Positions 10,501 through 23,284 of a DNA stretch of 64,000 nt are shown here, one piece after another. The stretch covers positions 44,531,473 through 44,595,472 of the forward strand of contig OX419758.1 in assembly GCA_948567375.1 (NCBI GenBank), written 5' to 3'. A model generated the notes under the pieces. That model saw only the letters and a program-made list of their open reading frames with translations. It had not been told where the DNA came from and did no database searches. Positions within the stretch are counted from its first letter, which is position 1. The number at the start of each line of letters is the position of its first letter. The position numbers and the translations under genes are program-made. This stretch comes from Lunularia cruciata (lineage: Eukaryota; Streptophyta; Marchantiopsida; Lunulariales; Lunulariaceae).

Positions 10501-11672
10501 ACATAAGGTCCAAACCAATGCTTTGATAATTTCCTCATAGCACTATGTTGGTTATCTAGACTACTTTTGTAGACTAGCACCCAATCTCCTTCTTGAATAT
10601 CTCTTGGCCTCAAATGGTGGCGTTTGTCAAATTTGTCCTTATTCCCAAGCCATGCTTTAGTAAGCCTCTCAATTGCTAGCTCAACATCCTCTAGCCTTTT
10701 CTCCATTTGATGAATCCTAAGTGCTAGAAGCTCCTCCCTAGATATGTGATCTTCCCAAGGACGGACACTCCAAGTGGGTATTTGCTCCTCAATTGGCATA
10801 ATTTGGTTGCTGCCCATGCATCAACTCCGCTAGCATGTAATTGGTTACAAAACTATGAATGGTGCAATCTGCCCAAAATCAAATGGTAAGTGTCTTGGCT
10901 ACTCATTCACTCTCCCTTGGCATGTTTTCACAATTGCTTTCACAATAGGCAGATGGCCTCACTCACTCTTGGCATTTCCCTCTGGGTTGTAAATTGTTGT
11001 AAGAGATAGTTTGACTCCACACCTCTCAAAGAAAGCCTTGGCTTCTTTGGTAATTAGCTCTCCTTGATCCATTGTAAATTTTCCTACATACCCATAATTA
11101 CAAACCACATCCTCCAACAGAAATCTGCAAGCTCCCTTGCTGGTTTTGGTCCTCAAGGCTCGTCCTTCCACCTAGTTAGTCAAATCTTCTTGTGCCAAAA
11201 CCAAATACCACATCTGCCATATCCCAACAGGCAAAGTAACCAGATCCACATCCCACTTGAAATGAATTGCAAGCAAGTAGGTAGGATGCAACCCATCTCT
11301 ATGTCAAATATCTGATTATGTTTGGCAGATTTTACACGTCTCCACAAACTGAACTACATCTCTATACATATTATGCCACCAATACCTCTCCTTCAGTTTA
11401 GAAAAGGTAGCATAAATACCCCTCTGTCTAGCCCACAAGCTCTCATGAAATTCTTTGATTAGAAGCTTCTTGGTCTCCTCCTTGTACACAACCTGTTGTG
11501 GAGGCTCACCACTCTGTTTGGTTTTCTTCCACAAATAACCTCCTTCCAAAAGAAAGTTACATGCTTTTTGCCTCCGTTGTTTGTACCAAGCGTCATTCCA
11601 TTCTGGTTGCTTGGTCAAGGAGGTAAGATAACGTCCAATATCCAGCCATTCTCCTTCATAGAGCTCCTCCAT
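10500..11672 (-). pseudogene. Ty3-type integrase of a different family (family D)
   Basis: Minus-strand segments in order: 11672-11316 has the spacer and zinc domain (LYEGEWLDIGRYLTSL, then LKERYWWHNMYRDVVQFVE and CKICQT); 11171-10959 has the core (MDQGELITKEAKAFFERCG, then TTIYNPEGNAKSE); 10817-10500 has the C-terminal domain (RPRDIQEGDWVLVY, then KHWFGPYVF). This C-terminal domain is quite unlike the IN-PHD form at 7340-8530. One zinc-binding His is replaced (RQRG where GHRG is usual) and frameshifts lie between the pieces. No RT or RNase H precedes it: the upstream neighbour is family B gag, implying a large deletion or recombination. Confidence 0.82.
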
Positions 11673-11688
11673 GAAGAACTTTGGATGC

Positions 11689-12190
11689 TCATACTCTCCT
11701 ACTCTCCATTGGCGGACCCTCTAGATGTTGAAACAACCTCTTCCATGCCATGAAGGGTGTGAACAAATTCGGGTTCCGCATCTGCTGTAGATCACACCAA
11801 CTATCAAACTCCTGGATGAAATCATCCAACTCAATGGTACCCACTATACAAGAGTAATGTCTAGGGCCTTTGGAGGCCCCATAAATCTCATCCATGTCCT
11901 ACAAAAATGGTGCAGACACACCAAGTGCACTCTCAATTGAATCCGCTCTTATGTCGAACTCCAATTCAGAGTCAATCTCCTCCCTCACTAGGACCTGAGA
12001 TACACGCTGATACCGAGTGCCACTCCAAGTAAACCCACTGCGTACTACAGGGCTATCTCCTCTGGAATCTCCAAAGAACTCTGTTGTGACAAAGTAACCA
12101 CAACAGCAAACCCAAACCACCAACTGCAACCGCAAGTCGCAACCGCAATTGCCCCACCAAGTGCCAACACCACCACATGCCAACACCAAC
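11689..12190 (-). pseudogene. gag: Family B gag N-terminal region
   Basis: Two minus-strand segments. 12190-11899 contains VREEIDSELEFDIRADSIESALGV; 11895-11689 contains EFDSWCDLQQMRNPNLFTPF and MAWKRLFQHLEGPP. Equivalent blocks are at 19647-19444 (minus) and 48520-48860 (plus), which makes a shared gag likely, though it is too diverged for me to assign a Pfam domain. The sequence breaks off after LEGPP, exactly where the related copies continue, and joins the family D integrase. Confidence 0.65.
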
Positions 12191-13509
12191 TAAGCACCAC
12201 CCACTAATGTAACTCTAACCAAGATAACTACACTAGGGGAAAGGGCAACCTGTAACCTGCCATCATAACACACACTCTCACGGTCTACAGGTCATCACTT
12301 CCTGCCTCACCGGAGAGAAACAAAGGTAGTCTAATTGTCATCACTCCAGCCTCACCACCAAGAGCACACCAGAGCACCAATGCTCAAAAGTTAGGGCACC
12401 TCACACAAACATGACGCACAAACAAGAAGCAGAGAATGGAAGGGATCCAATCACAAGAAATCTAAACAAAAACCCTCCATCTCATAACACAACATAGGAC
12501 TGACTCTGCCACCATTTGGCATTTGACATAAGAGAAGTTTGTATCTAAGTCCTAAGCTACCAGGATCACCAAGAATAGGATCAAACTGTCTCTCCAAGCC
12601 AAAGCTACATGTGTATAGATAACAATGGCACAGTCACTATGACAACAAGTGAGGGTGGACCACTTGGCTAGGGCACCAGTCTAGGAACAAGAGATCTAAG
12701 GGTCAAACCCTATTGCGCACAATCTAGCAGGAAAGGCAGATTTTGCCAACCAATGACCAAGATCTACTCTAAACTAGCTAGCCTCACGCCAGCAAGCTGG
12801 CTTACTGGCCTTTCTAGGCCTTTGAAGCCTCTCATAGCCCATAGCCCTATGCCTCAAAATGCCAAAATTCAGCCACATGAGGCCTTTCTTCTTGCCACTT
12901 TGAACCTCTTCCAAACCCTTCTAGACCTTCGTAGCCTCTCATAGCCCACAACCCTCTGCCTCAAAGCCTTGAAACGCCAAAATTCAGCCAAATGAGGCCT
13001 TTCTTCTTGCCATTTCAAACCTCTTCCAAACTAGAAAAAATCCTCCAAATCTGGCCAAAATCTAATGTAAATCCCAACCAAAATCTGATTTAAAATCTGA
13101 CATAAACCCTAAAGTTGGCGGTCTGCCAAATCCCCCGCTAATTTTCCACTCGAGCCAAATTGACAACACGGGTTTCTCCAAATCACAAATTCATGGGAAT
13201 AGCTTCACAACTCCACCTTCAATTTGATTTTCTGAGCCCAACTCGTAGCAAATTGGTCCTACCTTCACTTCTTGAGCTCAAATCACAACCATTGCTCAAA
13301 ATTTGCTCCTTCTTTGCTCAAATTTTGGCTAGCGCTTCCGCACAATGTCTGCCTAACTACCAAATCTGCATCAATCAAATGAGCTTCTGCACACTAGGGA
13401 AACACTGAACTTGAATTGAGCTACCAACAATCTCCCGAGCTTGGAGATACCACCAACACTCAAAGTTCTTGCACCCTATTTCCCCCTGACTTCACTTTTC
13501 TAATGTAAT
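12191..13509 (-). other. Family B untranslated leader, no gene seen
   Basis: About 1.3 kb between the LTR remnant and gag with no long ORF. Similar leaders lie at 19700-20940 (minus) and 46790-48510 (plus). It contains a local duplication: the block around 12815-12905 (TTTCTAGGCCTTTGAAGCC onward) is repeated at about 12915-13025. Confidence 0.6.
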
Positions 13510-13960
13510 TAGATTTCTTACCACTCTCAACTCAATTCAACTCAGATCAGTACTTGATCTGTCACTCTATAAATTGCCAACAATTGGGCATTGATTACAA
13601 TCAAGCCACACCCAGTCAAGCATAGAGAATCCAAGTGACGCTTGCCAGCCTCTGTCCACCATAGCCAAGAACTCGAAGGCTCAACATTAGAGAAGTGAGC
13701 TCTCTGGAGCTCACTTCGAAACTATACCCCCTAGACTCGAGCTAGCTCTGAAACCCTAACGGTCCCGCTGATGGCACACTCAATGGTGCGAATGGTGCAA
13801 AGTGACGGTGGGCCCCACCGTGAAGTCAGTACCCCAAACACAAAATTTGACCATCGAAAAGCAGTCTTTGAGGAATTGTTGAAATAACTCTAACTACTAT
13901 CACTAGAACTCCAGTGTCCAAGCAATCTAGATGCGACACTACAAATGACATGACACTATT
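13510..13960 (-). repeat. Family B LTR, 5' end missing
   Basis: Aligns on the minus strand with 8815-9250, sharing CTTGGATTCTCT, TGTGGCTTGATTGTAATCA and GGGTACTGACTTCA-like text. The first 110 bp or so, including the TG terminus, are missing. Confidence 0.7.
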
Positions 13961-14570
13961 CTTCAAATTATAGCATGTCAGCTCCTTTCTCCAACCATAA
14001 TCCTCTCTTGTCAAATACCCTCTCCAAACTCTTTAGATGGTCAAAAAACTCCACACTTTTTCTTGGAATCCAAATCTCTTGCAATTTTGTCATTTACCCT
14101 CTTCACTTTTTAACAAGTGGACCACACAACTCCATCTTGAGGCTCATGAGAAAAATTGAGTCATTCTCCAACTACAAGAGCACATAGATTGTCAAGTCAT
14201 ACTTGCTTCTAAGTAAGCACCAGAAAGACAATAGGATTTGGGTTGTCCATCATCAACTCTATCAACACCGCCCCAAAACATGCGACCATCCAATCCCGTA
14301 AGCCATTGTAGAGTAGAATCTGAAGCTTGATGAGAAAAGGATTCAAGAGTGGCAGATTGGGACCATGGGACATCTCCTTATCAATTGCTTTCTATGACAC
14401 TCGGCCTCCATGTTCTACTACAATGTGAACCTCTTGCTTGACACTCTTCCTACTAAAACACACCTTCTACCCAACTCTCTACCATTTATATACATAAGAA
14501 CCCTCAAAGAAGATAAGACTGTAATCCATGAGGCCAATTGTATACATGTATGTAGATTGTTGTGACAACC
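13961..14570. other. No feature recognised
   Basis: Between the family B LTR remnant and the solo LTR at 14571. Short open frames only, no similarity to the retroelement families of the window, no RNA gene seen. Confidence 0.5.
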
Positions 14571-17500
14571 CAGCAAATATCACTTTTGCGGTAATTAGGT
14601 AAGTAAAGTTTGTTCCCGTAGAGATATTGGTCAGAAATTTCCAAAAACAAAGTCAAATAGTAACAATCTTCAGTTCTTCTTGGTTGCATCTTTAATTTCT
14701 CAAGTAGAAACCACACCCAGAAGAGAATAACAAGCAATGATTTGTAGTCTTGTCACAAATTAACACTTCTTAATCACAACTCTATCAAATCTTCCCAAAC
14801 AATCTTGATTGTGATGATTCAGGCGCTCCCAAAAATGGCACTTCATTGCAAAATGACTTTGCCTCAGAATTGTGTTCTACCCCTCCACTAAAGGCACAAC
14901 TTCCTCGATCAAAATTGCTTCATATCAACTTTTAGCTGCACTCACAAATGCAGAATACTACCAACACTACAATTCCTCTCAGATCTATCAAGGCATTGCT
15001 TTGATTGCACTTCACTCAGGATCAAACACATGGAATGAAGATTAAGGCTGCGGAATCCAACAAACACACTGATTTGCACAAAGTGCAATTTGTGGTACCC
15101 ACATTTTTCATTTTGGACGAGTTTTAAAGAAGAAGTGCATTGTTGAAACCAAATTGAAACCAAATGGAGAAGAAATGAATGGAAACTTGTGTTTTGATCA
15201 AGCCTAAGGAAGTAAACTTTGTATTGGAGGAAGAAGGACTCAGATTGGATCAGACCCAAAGAAGCTTACTTCATTTTAGAGGAGAAAAAAACTCGGATCA
15301 AATGCTAGAGGAGGGCAGACCCAAAGGAGGAAGAGAAGTTGTAGGTCAAGATTCTTGCGGAGACTATATCTCAGTGATGACAAATCCAAATCAAGCGTGC
15401 TATATCTTGTTGGAAACGTCTTGTTCAAGACTTTTTACTGCCACCAAAATCGTAAAGTTTGGAGGTCTATAAAAGAAGTTACAAGCATTTGAAGTTTTGG
15501 GAGTAGATGTACAATGGAAATTTGGTGTCTTCGGGTCAATGCGACTTTGGACTTCGGACTTCGGACTTACATGACTTCGGGTCTAAAGACTTTGCCTCAA
15601 GACAAATATGATTCAACCCTAGGTAGTTGGACCTCGGAGTGCAATGAAAGTGACTTTGGGAGTTTTGCCAAAGGGATCAAAGAAAGTTAGAGTAGGGAAA
15701 GAAGATAGTTAGGATACACATGACTTCAATTTCAGTTCTAATTGAAAATAGAAGAGAATTAGAAGAGAAATAGTAGTAGTGAATTTACCCGAAGTGCAAG
15801 ATCAGACTGTAAGTGTCTTCGGGTCAGTCACATGAATGATTAAGAGAAAGTGGGTTGCAAATTGAAGGTGTAGATAGTGTACCCATGCTTTCAATTACAA
15901 TTCTTGATGAGTATATAGTAAAATTAGCAAAAGAATTGATAGTAGTTAGACCCAAAATAAGAGAGATAGGATTGTAGGTGTCTTTGGATTTGACATTTGA
16001 CATTTTAGAGAAGAGTGGGTTGGGAGATAGAGATCTAGAAAGATTACTTGTGATAGGAATTGTAGATTAGAGTGGAGAATTAGTAGAATTGATAGAAGAG
16101 TTAGGAGTTATGAGACCCAAAGATAGAGAAGTAGTAAGTGAGGTTACTTTGGGTTTGGGTTTGAAAGCCGATGATGAAGTAGACATCGGATTGGATTAGA
16201 AATAGATTTGAAGAGGCAGATATGAAGAGATGCATTGTCATTTCGGATCTGCAGGTTAGAAGAGTTGTTGTGGAACGGTATTTTTGTTAGAATTGTCATT
16301 TGCTTTAGTATTTAAGGGGAGCATTTGCAGTCTATGTTGTCTAGCGCTCATTATTTTTGAGAATAGATAAAGCAAAGTGTTGTGAAGCAGTGCTCGTCGC
16401 TTGAGCTTGATTCCGAGTATCAGCTTTGCAATTGTGTTTGTGAGTGTGGAAAAATTTGAAGTGCAAGTCAATGTGCCTGGTGCATTTCGGATTCCGCAGC
16501 CTTGATCTTCATTTTGTGTGTTTGATCCTAAGTGAAGTGCAATTGAAGCAATGTCTTGACAGATCTGAGAGGAATGGTAGTGTTGGTAGTATTCTGCATT
16601 TGTGAGTGCAGTGCAAAGTTGATGTGAAGCAATTTAGATCGAGGAAGTTGTGCCTTCATTGGAGGGGTGGAACAAAATTCTGAGGCGAAGTCTTTTTGTA
16701 GTGAAGTGTCGTTTTTGGGAGAGCCTGAATCATCACAATCAAGATTGTTTGGAAAGAGTTGAAGGTGTTGTGATTAAGAAGTGTTACTTCATGATGAGAC
16801 TACAAATCAATGCTTGTTACTCTCTTCTCAATGTGGTTTCTACTTGAGAGATTAAAGACGCAACCAAGAAGAACTATAGTGTTACTGTTTGACTTCATAT
16901 TTGACCAATTTTGACTTGTATCTCTACGGGAACAAACTTTACTTACCCGATAACCGCAAAAGTGATATTTGTTGGGTTGTCACACACTTCAAAATTCTCC
17001 ACACACTCACAAACACAAACACAAAATTGATACTCAAAATTAAGCTCAAACGACGAGCACAACTTCACAGCACTTCACTTTATCTATTCTCAAAAATAAT
17101 GAGCACTGAATAACATTTTCTTGTGAATGCCACTCTTAAATAGTCAAGCAAATGAGAGTTCTAACAACTATACCGTTTCCTAACAACTCTTCTAACCTGC
17201 AGATCCAAAATGACAATGCACTTCTTCATATCTCAATCTGTTACTAATCCGATCCAATGTCTACTTCTTCCTCGGCTTTCAATCCCAAAGTAACTTCACT
17301 CACTACTACTCTATCCTCGGGTTTCACAACTCCTATTTTCTCTACCAATTCTACTAATTCTCCACTCTGATCTACAATTACTCTAGTGGGTAATCCTTCT
17401 AAATCTCTATCTCTTGACCCACTCTGCTCTAAAGTGTCAATGTCAAATCCAAAGACACATACACTCCTATCTCTCTTACGTTGGGTCTAACTACTATCAA

Positions 17501-18355
17501 TTCCTCTACTAATTCTACTATGTCCTCATCAAAAATTGTAATTGAAAGCATGGATACACTATCTATGCTTTTAATTTACAATCCACTTTCCCCTAATCAC
17601 TCATGTAACTGACCCAGATACACTTACTATCTAATCCTGCACGTTTTGTTCATTCACTACTGCTATTTCTCTTCTAATTCTATCATATTTTCAATCAAAA
17701 TTGAAATTGAAGTCATGTGTATCCTAAATATTTTCTTTCAGTATTCTAACTTCCTCTAATACCTCTGGCAAGATTCCCAAAGTCACTTTCATTGCACTTT
17801 GAGGTCCAACTACCTCGGATTGAATCATATTTGTCTTGAGACAAAGTCTTTAGACCCAAAGTCATGTAAACTCAAAGTCTGAAGTCTGAAGTCTAAAGTC
17901 CGAAGAACCTCAACCCAAAGACACTAAACTACTCTATACAACTACTCTTAAAACTTTAAATGCTTACAACTTTTGCTAGAGACCTCCAAACTCTGCAATT
18001 TTGGTGGCAGTGCAACGCCCTGAACAAGACGTTTCCAACGAGATATAGCATGCATGATTTGGACATGTTGTTATTGAGATACAGCCTCGCAAGAATCCTA
18101 ACCTACAACTTCCAGTCCTCCTTTTGGTATGCCCTCCTTCAGCATCTAATCCGATTTTTTCCTCCTCTGACACAAAGTAAGCTTCTTTGGGTTTGATCCA
18201 ATCCAAGTCTTTCTTCCTCCAACATGAAGTATACTTCTTTGGGTTGAATCAAAATACAAACTTCTCATTGTTTATTCTTCATTTGGGTTCAAGTCGGTTT
18301 AAGTAATGCATTTCTTCTTTAAAACTTGTCCAAAATGAAAAATGTGGGTACCACA
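14571..18355 (-). repeat. Family A short LTR (copy B), split by another LTR
   Basis: Outer LTR in two parts, 14571-15090 and 16985-18355, together about 1,891 bp. Ends TGTGACAACCC (left) and TGTGGGTACCACA (right). Flanking 5-mers ATTGT (14566-14570) and ATTGC (18356-18360) look like a target duplication with one change. No primer site or gag is attached, so it is a solo LTR. The interval 15091-16984 is a nested insertion. The LTR keeps the 3' end of the LTR ORF (EEEVDIGSD, near 17255). Confidence 0.88.
15091..16984 (+). repeat. Family A short solo LTR (copy B2), nested in inverse orientation
   Basis: 1,894 bp from TGTGGTACCC to TTGTCACA. Flanks CAATT (15086-15090) and CACTT (16985-16989) agree at four of five positions, consistent with an aged target duplication. 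It has a TATA-like TCTATAAAAG at about 15468 and keeps the C-terminal end of the LTR ORF (KADDEVDIGLD, stop 16197-16199), but not the N-terminal or central parts. It lies inside another LTR of the same family in opposite orientation. Confidence 0.88.
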
Positions 18356-19700
18356 ATTGCTCACATGGCAATAGCTCAACTGTGGAATCCATCATACAAC
18401 CTACTTTGTCTTTACAAAGATAAACCACATCAGTTTACTTTTTCAAGGGCTACGCAAATGAGAACACAAAACCGTAAGTTTGAGTAAAGGTCAAAGCATT
18501 GGTCACTAGTATGACCAAATCTATGGCAATGGTCACATTGTCTCTATGTTGGCTATAATGCACTAGAGGTATCATGTCCCTTGCCTTGAGTGCACTCTGT
18601 CCTGTGGTGAGGTCCGCCATAAGTCTAACAAGCAACAACATTATCATTGGCTACTAACCTAAAAATGAAGGTAAGGGCCTAGTTACTCTAAGCCCTCCAC
18701 TCGCTCCATAGGATTTGGGTTGTCCACACTATCTTCAAAAGCCAACATGATATGATGCACTCTACATTGCACTCTAGAAAAAGTAACAACTATGGATGAG
18801 GTCTCCCTACCATATCTGGATGTCACCACTCTTTCCTCTACCATGTTAGGCTCAATGTGCTTGGCCAAACCAAAGACCACAACAAAAGTAGGTGAAATAG
18901 CCTATAACAATGTAGCATCATGTACTCTATGTTACATATATGTACAACTTCCTATCTAGGATCCTATTCCAAATTTAGACTGCTTGGTGAATAACTCTTT
19001 AGGTGAAATTGAGAAACCATCTCATGCAAGTGTATGCCTTGCATAAGCTCTCTCTAACCTTCCGCTTGAACTCTTGCAAGTTCCTTAGCTTGTTAGTATG
19101 CACTCTTTGGTAGTTTTGCCTCAAGCACTAAAAGAACTCCACCATGGGGTTAAATTCTGATATTGCACCATCTCCTATAGTAGTACTCCCACTTGTAGTA
19201 GCACCATCTCCAACAAGTGCACCTCCACTAAATCCACCAACGCTTCTAGAGCTAGAATTGATGGTTATTGCCAATCTACCCCTAGCAACCAAGCCTAAAA
19301 TGATAGAGATGTAGGGTAGAGACCAATACTGTCTCCATAGCTTGACCTTTTCCAAGTGAGCTCTCTTGAACTCATGATAGTCATCTATTGGTGGACCTTC
19401 TAAGTGCTAAAACAACTCTATGTCATGAAGGATGTGAACAAAGTTAGGTTCTGCATCTATTGTGGATCACACCAACTATTGAACTCTTGGATAAATTAAT
19501 CCGACTCAATGGATCCAAAGTAGCACATAGGGCCTTTGGAGGCCCTATAAATCGATCCATGTTCCACAACAATGGTATAGACACACTCAATGCAATTGAA
19601 TCAACTTTTGTATCAAACTCCAAATCAAAGTCAATCTCTTCCCTCATTGGGACTTGAGATACAAGCTGATATCAAGTGCCACTTCATATAAAGCCACTAT
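18356..19700 (-). pseudogene. gag: Family B gag, decayed
   Basis: Minus-strand segments 19647-19444 (MREEIDFDLEFDTKVDSIAL), 19355-19128 and 18880-18683, then 18647-18450 (LVRLMADLTTGQSALKARDM). The same segments in the same order occur on the plus strand at 48520-52216. The copy is useful because it shows the uninterrupted sequence at the place where the plus-strand copy carries LTR insertions. Many stops and frameshifts. Confidence 0.65.
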
Positions 19701-21390
19701 GTACTATAGTAATATCTCCTCTAGAATCCCCAAAGAACTCCATGGTAATAATGTAACTCAACCAAAACCATAACCACCACAAGTACCTATGATCACCAAG
19801 TGCCACCATCAACTGAACACCACTCACTAATGTAAATTTAATTCAACAAATACACTAAGGAAAGGGATGACTTGTAACTTGCCATCACAACATGCACTCT
19901 CATGGTCTGCAAGTCATCACTTCTTGCCTCACCAGAGAAAAACATAAGTAATCTGACTGGTCACCTCTCAAGCCTTGCTATCAAGAGCACACCAAAGCAC
20001 CAATGCTCTAAAGTCAAAAGACCTCACACAAACATGGTGTACAAACATAAAGCAAAGAATGGAGGGAGACTGATCACAAGAAGTCTGAATAAAAACTTCT
20101 ATCTCATAAATCAACACTTTGTGGACTTTGCCACTATTTTGCACTTCATATAATAGGAGTGTCGACTTACTCCTAACCTACCAAGATCACCAAGGATGGG
20201 ATCAAATTACCTCTCCTAGCCAAAGCTACATGTGTATAAATATCAATCAACTAGTTACTAGGACAAAAAATGAAGGTGGACCAATTAGCTAGAGAACCAA
20301 TCTAAGAACCAAAGATCTAGAGTCCAAATTTATTGCACATAATCTAGAAAGATAGAGAGATTTTGCCAAATGGTGACCAAAAACTCATCTCAACTAGCTA
20401 GTCTCATGCAAACAAGATGACTTGTTGGCCCTTCTAGGCCTTTGTAGCCTCTCTAGCCCACAATCCTATGCCTTAAAGCTCCTCTCCAAATGTGGCCAAG
20501 CTTTACCAACTTGAGCACTAGCTAGGGAAATTTGGGGCAACTCTTCCAACTTAGGCAGCCTTCACCAATCTAATGCACCTCCTCTATTGTTGGTTGACCG
20601 CCAAGTCCTCCACTAACTCTCAACTCAAGCCAAATTGAGAAGATGGGTTCCTAAATCCACCTTCAATTTTGCACTTTGAGCTCAATTTGCACCAAATCTA
20701 TCTTAATTTCACCTCTTAGGCTCAAATTGAACACCCACTATCTCAAATTGACTCAATTCTCAAAAATTTGTCTATCACTTTTGCATACCATCTGCTCCAC
20801 TACCAAATTTGCATCAACTCACATAGGACTTCTGCACATGATCACTTTTAAGGAAATCTAGGACCGTGATCAAAGTACCAATGGCTTGGAAATACCACCA
20901 ACACCCTCAATTTGTGTACCTAATTTCCCCTTGATTCTCATCTCTTTGATATAATAGGTTCATTCTCCCAATCAAAAGCATACTCAAATCAGATATATAA
21001 TTGATCTTTCACTCAACAATCTACCAACAATTGAGCCTTGTCTATAGTCAAGCCACACCTACTCTAGCTAAGACACTCCAAGTGATGCTTGCCAGCCTTT
21101 GTCCACCATAGCAAAGAACTCAAGCTCAACATCATAGAAGTGAGCTCTCAAGAGTTGCACTTCAAAGTTATACCCCTTTGCTTGACCTACATCTCTAGCC
21201 CTAACAATGTTATTGACAACACATCTCACAATGCAAGTGACGGTGGGTCCTACCATGTGATAAGTAGCCTTAACATAAAATTGGACTACCCATAAGTAGT
21301 CCATGAGTAACTACCAAAATACCTATGACTACCAACACTACCACTTTAAATTTTGAGCAACCTAGCTTTTGCACTACAAATGTTGTGATA
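19701..21390 (-). repeat. Family B leader (19701-20949) and truncated 5' LTR (20950-21390)
   Basis: The leader aligns with 12191-13509 and 46790-48510 and has no ORF of note. The LTR part shares GTGACGGTGGG (about 21237), CTTGCCAGCCTTTGTCCACC and TCAAGCCACACC with the other family B LTRs. It breaks near 21390, before the TG end. Confidence 0.65.
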
Positions 21391-23284
21391 GAGATCAAAG
21401 TTCATATATAGAAGAGAGTTTTTGAAAAGAAGAGAAGGAGAAAACTAGTTGCAAAAGAGGAGAGTGATGGAAAGAGATCAAGAGAAGAAAGTTATGGAAA
21501 AAATAGAAAGAGATAGATTTCCAAAATGTTGCTTGCTTGTAGAGGATTTAAGTGATAGAGAGATTTAGAGAAAAGAAGAGTGCAATAGAGAAAAATTCAA
21601 GAACAAAGGAAGAAGGGATAGGTTTTGGAAGGATAGTAATAAATAGACCTAAGAAGAAAAGATTGAAGGTCTAAGTGACAAAGAGATAATTTTGGAGAAG
21701 AAGAGTATGACACACCAAGTTTGGGAAAAGAAGAGATTGAGGAGGAGAAACAAAAGGTTTAAGTGATACACAAAGAGTTTGGGAGAAGCAGAGTATGATA
21801 GAGAAATTTTGAGAAGAGGAAAAAATGATTTTTGGAGTAGATAGTGACAAAGAGAGTTAGGAAAGATGAGAAGGAGATCTGTCTAGGCATTGAAAAGGAC
21901 ATTCAAAAACTATATTCTAAAATCTTTGGCAATCAAAAATCAAAAACAAGTAATTGCAATGGTCAATTACCAAAGGGTTATTAAGGAGGATGAGATGGAG
22001 GATACCAAGGAAGGTCCTTTCCATGATAAAGCTTCATACTTTAAAGGATTGCATGGTGTTGGCTAGATAAGCACCAAATCAAACAATCAGAGAGCTAGAT
22101 CAGAGACATTGATCTCAATGCCTTGGGTCTCAAAGTGGCAATTACCATATAGTATCCAAGCCCACGTATAATATTTTCAAGTCAATTCAATCTACAATAT
22201 AGATAGGAACTTGTGTAGAATTTGAAATTGTTGTCAGAACTATCATTGTTGTTTTGTCACCAGGGTATCTTGAGTGTCCTATGCACCCCCTTCTTGCAAA
22301 ACCTTACATGCAATCTGTGCAAACTATGTGGCTTGCAGATTATGGGTGAATAGAGATTGGAAAATGGAAATTGTTCTAATCTTCCATGCATGATCCATTT
22401 TGCATGTTCAATCTTGCACAAAGTTTGCAAGTTCATGGGACAAGGATACATGTTCATGGAGAGAAGGTGGGAAGAGGCTCATGCTTAATGCACAAATGGG
22501 AGGCTTTTTCTTGGAAAGAAGGAGAGAAGAAGGAGGAAGAAAATACTCCATACTTTGGTGGAAGATTGGTTTTGTATGAGAGACCACACTATTAGGAAGT
22601 AGTTGGCATGGAAGTATGCATAAAGTGCATTCATACCTTTTCCATATGATAATTAAAAGGAAACATATGATTCCATATGTTGCCTTTTTATTCCTTTCCA
22701 TAGACCAAAGGTGGTTCATGAGAACATCATTTTTGGATTGAAGACTAAGATGGCGAGATCTACCTTTGAGGATTACTATAGGGCAAAGATAATGCTACAT
22801 GCTATTGAGCAAGAGTTGATTGTTATACATAGGCAACTTCACAATGTAGATGAGTGTTGCCTCAAGGTCACATATTGAGGACAATTCCTTACTCATTTTT
22901 CATGGAAAGAGGGTCTTTAGGTGAGGATGAGGTGGTGTGATAGAGCCAAGGTGAGGAGGAGTAGATCTTCATCCATGATCTAAAGGAGCATGAGGTAGAA
23001 GGAGATGATGATCATGTAGAGGAAGGTGAGCAAGAGTTAGTGTAGAAAACATTATGTTATGCTTTTTGCATATCACATCACTTGTATTTTAGATATAATT
23101 TCATAATAAAAGAATATATCTTGTTTAGTGCTTATGTGTTACCATTAAATATATGTTCCAATATGGCTTAGGATATGGTTGGTGTGTTTTGACTATTCTC
23201 CATATATATGGGTTTGGCTACTTAAGTGATTGGTTTAATATTGTAAAGGGTTTGTGCATATATTACCATCCAAATATTGCTACT
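21391..23284. other. No gene; strand-biased purine-rich tract at left
   Basis: From about 21415 to 21890 the plus strand is strongly A/G-rich (runs such as AAGAAGAGAAGGAGAAAA). No stable ORF follows it. Two overlapping frames on opposite strands near 22386-22719 look like chance. From 23050 the sequence is AT-rich. No match to the other repeats in the window was seen. Confidence 0.5.

Noticed and set aside
14571-18355. DNA transposon with terminal inverted repeats
   Set aside because: TGTGACAACC/TGTGGTACC termini pair only as LTR ends (TG...CA), the flanks fit 5-bp duplications, and the same unit sits beside primer sites and gag elsewhere.
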